Part shown: positions 4,265 through 7,027 of the stretch, piece after piece | Position numbering within the stretch: the first letter of the stretch is position 1 | Layout of the letters: the number at the start of each line of letters is the position of its first letter | Assembly: GCA_016287975.1 (NCBI GenBank) | Contig: JAEEXV010000219.1 | Location: 1 to 7,027 of the forward strand | Direction: 5' to 3' | Source of the DNA: Lentisphaeria bacterium | Lineage (GTDB): Bacteria; Verrucomicrobiota; Lentisphaeria; Oligosphaerales; Oligosphaeraceae | Length of the DNA stretch: 7,027 nt | Position numbers and translations under genes: made by a program | Notes under the pieces: generated by a model | Databases searched by the model: none | What the model was told of the DNA's origin: nothing | The model's input: the letters and a program-made list of their open reading frames with translations, nothing else

Positions 4265-7027
4265 CTCCGTCCAGTCGGGAATGCCGTCGTCGTCCGTGTC
4301 CGGCCCCGTGAGGGCGAGAAGGCGGATGGAGTCGACCCGCAGGATGGTGTTTCTGTAGACATTGTCCCAATCGACTCTTATGGAATGAGTTCCGGCGTCG
4401 AGAAACGAGGTCATGCAGTAGCCTGTTCCCGTGCCCTGGCTGTCCAGGGGGATGTCCATCGTGGAGCCGATGGAGGCCCCGTCAATGCGGCATTTCAGCC
4501 GGAAGGAGGAGGCTGCGCATTCCGAGGCCTCGGAGACATGCAGCTCCATCAGGTACACGCCGTCGTCCGGAATCTGGACGCTGTATTGGAGCCATCCGGC
4601 GCGGCTGCGGGCGCGGACCGCCGTGCCGTCGGTCTCCCATGTCCCGCTGCTGTCGGTGTACAGGCTTCCCGAAAGGGTTGCCGCCACGGTTACCCCGCCG
4701 TCGAAGTCGGCCTGAAGGGGATTGCTCAACGCGGTGTGGACCTCCCATCCGTCGTCCCTTCCGTCGTTGTCGGTGTCCGAGTCCAGCGGGTTGGTTCCCT
4801 CCCGATATTCCGCGACGTTGACAAGGCCGTCTTCGTCGGCGTCCGCATTCGCGTCGTCGGCCAGGGGATTGAGGCCGTATTGGCATTCCCATCCGTCCGC
4901 CATGCCGTCTCCGTCTGAGTCCGCACGTGTCGCGTCCGTCCCGATCTGGAACTCCTGCAGGTTGGAGAGGCCGTCCCCGTCCAGATCGCCGTTTGCGGTC
5001 AGGCCGCCACCGCACCACGCCGAATAGAAGTCGGTGATGCCGTCGCCGTCAGCGTCGGCGAGCTCTTCGCATCCGATGTCCACCGCCTGTCCCTGGGGCC
5101 GAGCCGTTCCGGCAAAGTCAACGGCGGGTGCGCCGACGGCCGTTCCCGCGTCAACGCAGGGGGAGGCGGAGGAAAGGAAGATGCCGCCCACAAGCTCCGG
5201 GTCGGCGGCGACGCAGAACGTGGCGGCGTCCTCATATCCCTCGGCGACAATGCAATGCGACATGGAGACCGAACAGCCATGGATGGGTTCCCGGAAGATG
5301 GTGTTCAGCAGCCGGACTTGGCCGGAGTCAAGTCCCCGAATGGTGGGATAGACGCCAAAGCCGTTGCCGGAGAACGTGCAGTTGGTTATCTGCGCCTGAG
5401 AACTTCCCTGAAGCCGCAGAACGCCTCCCGTCGCCGCCGTGTTGTTTCGCGCCACCATGGTGTTGACCATTTCCAAGTCCGTCCCCTGCAATGAGATGAC
5501 GGGCTCGTCCCCCGTGCTGTTGTCCAGAAGGCGGCAGCCGTCCAGAAGGACATTTGAGGCGTTTGCCGAGATGAGTGCGCAGCCCGGGCTGAAGGCGCAG
5601 CCCTCCATGTCCGCATGCAGGAGCCGACAGGCCCCGTGGTTCAGGGACAGGAGGCATGAGGGCGGAAATTCATAGGCCATGGGCATGTAGTCCTGGGCGA
5701 TTCCCGTGTGGGCGAAACGGCGGAAGCGGCAGCCGCGGATGGTCAGACCGGCGTTCTCCAGCTGGATGGCCGCCGTCTCGTCACGCCCTCCTGTGAATGT
5801 CAGCCCGGCAAGACAGGAGGCATGGGATTCGCCGCTGTGCAGGCTCAGGAAGCCGTTTCCGCCGGAAAGGTCGATGATGGTGGCCGCCGCCCCGTTGGAG
5901 GAGCGCAGCGTGATGTCGTAGCCGCCGAAGTCAAGCCCCCGGTTGGACGCCCCCGAATAGGTGCCCGGAGCCAACAGGACGACGTTCTCGTAATCTATGG
6001 TTTTGGACGCCTCCACGGCGGCCGACAGGGTCTTCAGCGGGCTGGCGGCGTTCAGGCCGGAATTCGCGTCAAGGCCGGAGGGGCTGACATGGATGGTGCG
6101 GGTCGGGAAAAGGGGATCCTGTCCGATGGACGCCTCCGCGCCGTCGCTCATGCCGTCGCCATCCGTGTCCGCAATGGCCAGGTCCGTGCCGAGAAGGTAC
6201 TCCTGCAGGTTTGTCAGTCCGTCGCTGTCGGCGTCGCCGTTTGGCAGGAGGCCATTGGCTCCTTCGAGGAAGTCCGGGATGCCGTCGGAGTCCGTGTCCT
6301 CAAATTCGTGGCAGCCGATGTCCGCCGTGCCGCTGTCGGATCTGGCGTTGCCGAACAGGTCGTTCGTCGGCGCCGTGGCGGTGGCCGCGTTGATGCAGGG
6401 GCTTCCCGCCATGAGCATGCCCGCGCCGGTCAGCATGGGGTCGAAGCTGATGTTTCCCGTTCCGAAGGCCGACCAGTCCGACGCCGTGCAGTTTCCGTCG
6501 GCGGAGAACTGGGCGTATGTCCCCAGAAGGACGGTGCCCCGCAGGATGCAGTTCTCCATTGACGCGTCGCCGTCGATGCCGATGGCGTGGCCGTCCCGCG
6601 AAAAGCCCTCCATGAAAGTCGTGTTCAGCAGAATGGCCTCGCAGCTGTCGCCGACATGCAGGTCGGAGAAGTCCGACGCGGCCCGGTTGCCCATGAAGAG
6701 GCAGTTGACGACGGTGGCGGCGGCGCAGGGGGCCGTGCCTCCCGAAACATGCCACCAGTCCATGGTGCCGGAGACGGCGCCGCCCTGGTACGTGGAAACG
6801 TTTCGGACGAAGCGGCTCCGGCTGATGACGGCGGACGCACCCGCCAGATAGACGGCTCCCGCCCCGTGGCCCCGGTTGCCCATGAACGTGCATTGCTCGA
6901 TGACGCTGCCCGTGGAGCTGCAGAGGAGAACCGCCCCCGCGTTGTCCATGTCCATTCCGGGCAGCACGGCGCCCTCGGAGCGGTTGCCGCTGAAGACCGT
7001 GCCGGAGATGCGCACGGGCATGCCGTA
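3203..7027 (-). CDS. Large exported parallel beta-helix / calcium-loop protein, 5' end outside window
   Basis: This frame is open to the right edge. A Met codon lies at 7021, but two sense codons (Tyr-Gly) precede it and the protein begins mid-helix there, so the true start and any signal peptide lie outside. I number residues from that Met (1272 residues). Order: end of a right-handed beta-helix (1-195); SPC (207-209) to DIGC (234-237) cap; DxDxDG loops (242-305); second beta-helix opening with a DUF1565-like strand HVSPSG..NSG (about 309-610); second cap SPC (620-622) to DIGC (648-651); loops (656-760); jelly-roll sugar-binding-like domain (777-904); a final loop (908-919); and an unassigned tail (920-1272). 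The family is typically exported and surface-bound, with roles in adhesion or polysaccharide contact. No catalytic residues of a polysaccharide lyase are evident. I count 34 Cys and only 6 Lys. The stop TGA overlaps the next gene's ATG. The architecture is certain; the function is unknown. Confidence 0.92.
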   Translation of the reverse strand, partial: YGMPVRISGTVFSGNRSEGAVLPGMDMDNAGAVLLCSSTGSVIEQCTFMGNRGHGAGAVYLAGASAVISRSRFVRNVSTYQGGAVSGTMDWWHVSGGTAPCAAATVVNCLFMGNRAASDFSDLHVGDSCEAILLNTTFMEGFSRDGHAIGIDGDASMENCILRGTVLLGTYAQFSADGNCTASDWSAFGTGNISFDPMLTGAGMLMAGSPCINAATATAPTNDLFGNARSDSGTADIGCHEFEDTDSDGIPDFLEGANGLLPNGDADSDGLTNLQEYLLGTDLAIADTDGDGMSDGAEASIGQDPLFPTRTIHVSPSGLDANSGLNAASPLKTLSAAVEASKTIDYENVVLLAPGTYSGASNRGLDFGGYDITLRSSNGAAATIIDLSGGNGFLSLHSGESHASCLAGLTFTGGRDETAAIQLENAGLTIRGCRFRRFAHTGIAQDYMPMAYEFPPSCLLSLNHGACRLLHADMEGCAFSPGCALISANASNVLLDGCRLLDNSTGDEPVISLQGTDLEMVNTMVARNNTAATGGVLRLQGSSQAQITNCTFSGNGFGVYPTIRGLDSGQVRLLNTIFREPIHGCSVSMSHCIVAEGYEDAATFCVAADPELVGGIFLSSASPCVDAGTAVGAPAVDFAGTARPQGQAVDIGCEELADADGDGITDFYSAWCGGGLTANGDLDGDGLSNLQEFQIGTDATRADSDGDGMADGWECQYGLNPLADDANADADEDGLVNVAEYREGTNPLDSDTDNDGRDDGWEVHTALSNPLQADFDGGVTVAATLSGSLYTDSSGTWETDGTAVRARSRAGWLQYSVQIPDDGVYLMELHVSEASECAASSFRLKCRIDGASIGSTMDIPLDSQGTGTGYCMTSFLDAGTHSIRVDWDNVYRNTILRVDSIRLLALTGPDTDDDGIPDWTETRLGRMSAVTLPSTSLVSPLCIEGGNASFIESIDIAGYYVAPNGTDPCPQAMRIAGNHWVADLPLNPDGVTSVAVTVSYQNSAATVTEDILWEPVDVAALDEVCIRKDDEMLLGATLPEGVQTWTLTIGGTSYQMARGQVRRHCFAAAGDVTVGASWTEGGGPAAGNEGTVHVIAASFGGEQVCHVGTERRWCMTGVGRDVHVDIDEDIHAIDLGFKDGARQFYLRGDAVTQGYATARLFEEGPVLDNTRIHVMETATHVGDGYHRVLTDYGDGTVLYDGYVIAGQVVAGMSVRVILWGTNSTFEDGTQEKVFDDSDFDAAGELHFNVLGGSRFSTCMSVILYQDGEEVWRLQ
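3220..3229 (-). promoter_or_regulatory. Probable ribosome binding site for the DUF1573-type gene
   Basis: On the minus strand the purine run GGGGAGGAGG lies within the last codons of the large gene and ends 13 nt before the ATG at 3206. It is a strong Shine-Dalgarno match, though the spacing is longer than the usual 5-10 nt. Together with the ATGA stop/start overlap it fits re-initiation by ribosomes finishing the upstream gene. Confidence 0.5.
4265..4300 (-). repeat. Isolated calcium loop after the sugar-binding-like domain
   Basis: Residues 908-919 (DTDDDGIPDWTE) form a single thrombospondin type 3-like loop. It is nearly identical in form to the first loop of block A (DTDSDGIPDFLE). It separates the sugar-binding-like domain from the unassigned tail. 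Confidence 0.75.
4310..4693 (-). other. Jelly-roll carbohydrate-binding-like domain (CBM6/CBM35-like)
   Basis: Residues 777-904 read as a beta-sandwich. The core GWLQYSVQIPDDGVYLMELH matches the 'W-x-x-Y-x-v-x-v-p-x-x-G-x-Y' strand pair of CBM6/CBM35 domains. It is followed by FRLKCRIDGASIGS, then AGTHSIRVDWDN and ILRVDSIRLLAL, which match the usual 'aGtHtlrl...ldxixl' end. By analogy it would bind a sugar chain. Assignment to an exact family needs a profile search. Three Cys (835, 844, 869) are unusual for the fold and could form a disulphide. Confidence 0.6.
4742..5056 (-). repeat. Calcium-loop (thrombospondin type 3-like) block B
   Basis: Residues 656-760 hold five acidic loops: DADGDGITDF, NGDLDGDGLSNLQEFQIGTD, DSDGDGMADGWE, DADEDGLVNVAEYREGTNP and DTDNDGRDDGWE. 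The first three align one for one with block A (NGD-x-D-x-DGL-[ST]-NLQE-[YF]..GTD), so the two blocks are homologous; block B carries two additional loops. Such loops normally bind calcium outside the cell. Confidence 0.88.
5204..6097 (-). other. Parallel beta-helix domain 2 (complete)
   Basis: Residues 309-606 open with the typical entry strand IHVSPSGLDANSGLNAASPL, followed by an amphipathic stretch (KTLSAAVEAS) and VVLLAPGTYSG. This is the usual start of DUF1565/Pel9A-like helices, where a residue string ending in PGTY leads into the first coil. Later coils include LTIRGCRFRRFA, VLLDGCRLLDNS, LEMVNTMVARNN, AQITNCTFSGNG, VRLLNTIFREP and VSMSHCIVAEG. Several coils place Cys at the same turn position (431, 496, 548, 590), which would stack a Cys ladder along the helix. 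Confidence 0.87.
6107..6298 (-). repeat. Calcium-loop (thrombospondin type 3-like) block A
   Basis: Residues 242-305 carry three acidic loops: DTDSDGIPDFLE, NGDADSDGLTNLQEYLLGTD and DTDGDGMSDG. The D-x-D-x-D-G-[LIM] spacing is that of calcium-binding thrombospondin type 3 / dockerin-like loops, in which side-chain Asp residues at positions 1, 3 and 5 bind the ion. The block joins beta-helix 1 to beta-helix 2 and probably forms a calcium-stiffened linker. Confidence 0.85.
6437..7027 (-). other. Parallel beta-helix domain 1 (C-terminal part)
   Basis: Residues 1-195 of the large protein contain repeated short coils typical of right-handed beta-helices. Examples are ISGTVFSGNRS, IEQCTFMGNRG, ISRSRFVRNVS, VVNCLFMGNRA, LLNTTFMEGFS and MENCILRG. 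Each coil has the form [hydrophobic]-x-[NRS]-[CTR]-x-F-x-x-N, with Asn and Gly at the turns. Spacing between coils is roughly 20 to 30 residues. The domain is cut by the window edge, so the number of coils is unknown. Confidence 0.85.

Noticed and set aside
3836..4918. A 360-codon plus-strand open frame, with a similar one at 5708-6562.
   Set aside because: Both are antisense to the large beta-helix gene and show no domain, signal peptide or convincing ribosome site. The sense frame is fully accounted for by recognisable domains.
4742..6298. Repeated gtcgccgtc-type DNA strings, considered as a DNA-level tandem repeat or CRISPR-like array.
   Set aside because: They are simply the codons of the DxDxDG calcium loops. 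There are no regular spacers and the repeats are explained at the protein level.

Overview
The window is part of one minus-strand transcription unit that encodes three exported proteins. In transcription order, from the right edge to the left, they are: (1) a very large parallel beta-helix / calcium-loop surface protein that enters from beyond position 7027 and ends at 3203; (2) a small DUF1573-type exported protein at 3206-2523; and (3) the first 822 residues of an RHS/YD-repeat protein that starts at 2468 and runs off the left edge. The first two genes overlap in an ATGA, and only 54 bp separate the second from the third. No tRNA, rRNA, CRISPR array, insertion sequence or plus-strand gene could be supported.

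Organism. The DNA is G+C-rich by eye (not counted) and the codons are strongly G/C-ending. Three features together recall Verrucomicrobiota, Kiritimatiellota or Lentisphaerota: giant exported beta-helix proteins with 'choice-of-anchor Q'-like ends, DxDxDG calcium loops, and an RHS protein with an unusual signal-peptide/Cys-cluster start. This placement is a guess from architecture. There is no marker gene in the window.

Region by region. 7027-6437: end of a first beta-helix. 6421-6107: an SPC...DIGC capping segment and the first calcium-loop block. 6097-5204: a second complete beta-helix. 5163-4742: a second SPC...DIGC cap and a longer calcium-loop block. 4693-4310: a jelly-roll carbohydrate-binding-like domain. 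4300-4265: one last calcium loop. 4264-3203: about 350 residues matching nothing I know. 3206-2523: the DUF1573-type protein with its SCGC hallmark. 2522-2469: an A+T-richer spacer holding a small inverted repeat that could reach the next start codon. 2468-1: the RHS protein, with signal peptide, Cys cluster, a long N-terminal region lacking regular repeats, and typical YD repeats near the window edge.

How they may work together (inference). All three products look secreted and cysteine-bearing, and none is an enzyme I can recognise. Tight spacing suggests one mRNA and a shared extracellular or envelope role. The best candidate for an undescribed system is this cassette, beta-helix adhesin-like protein + DUF1573 protein + RHS protein. 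The RHS C-terminus, where a toxin or effector domain would normally sit, lies outside the window.
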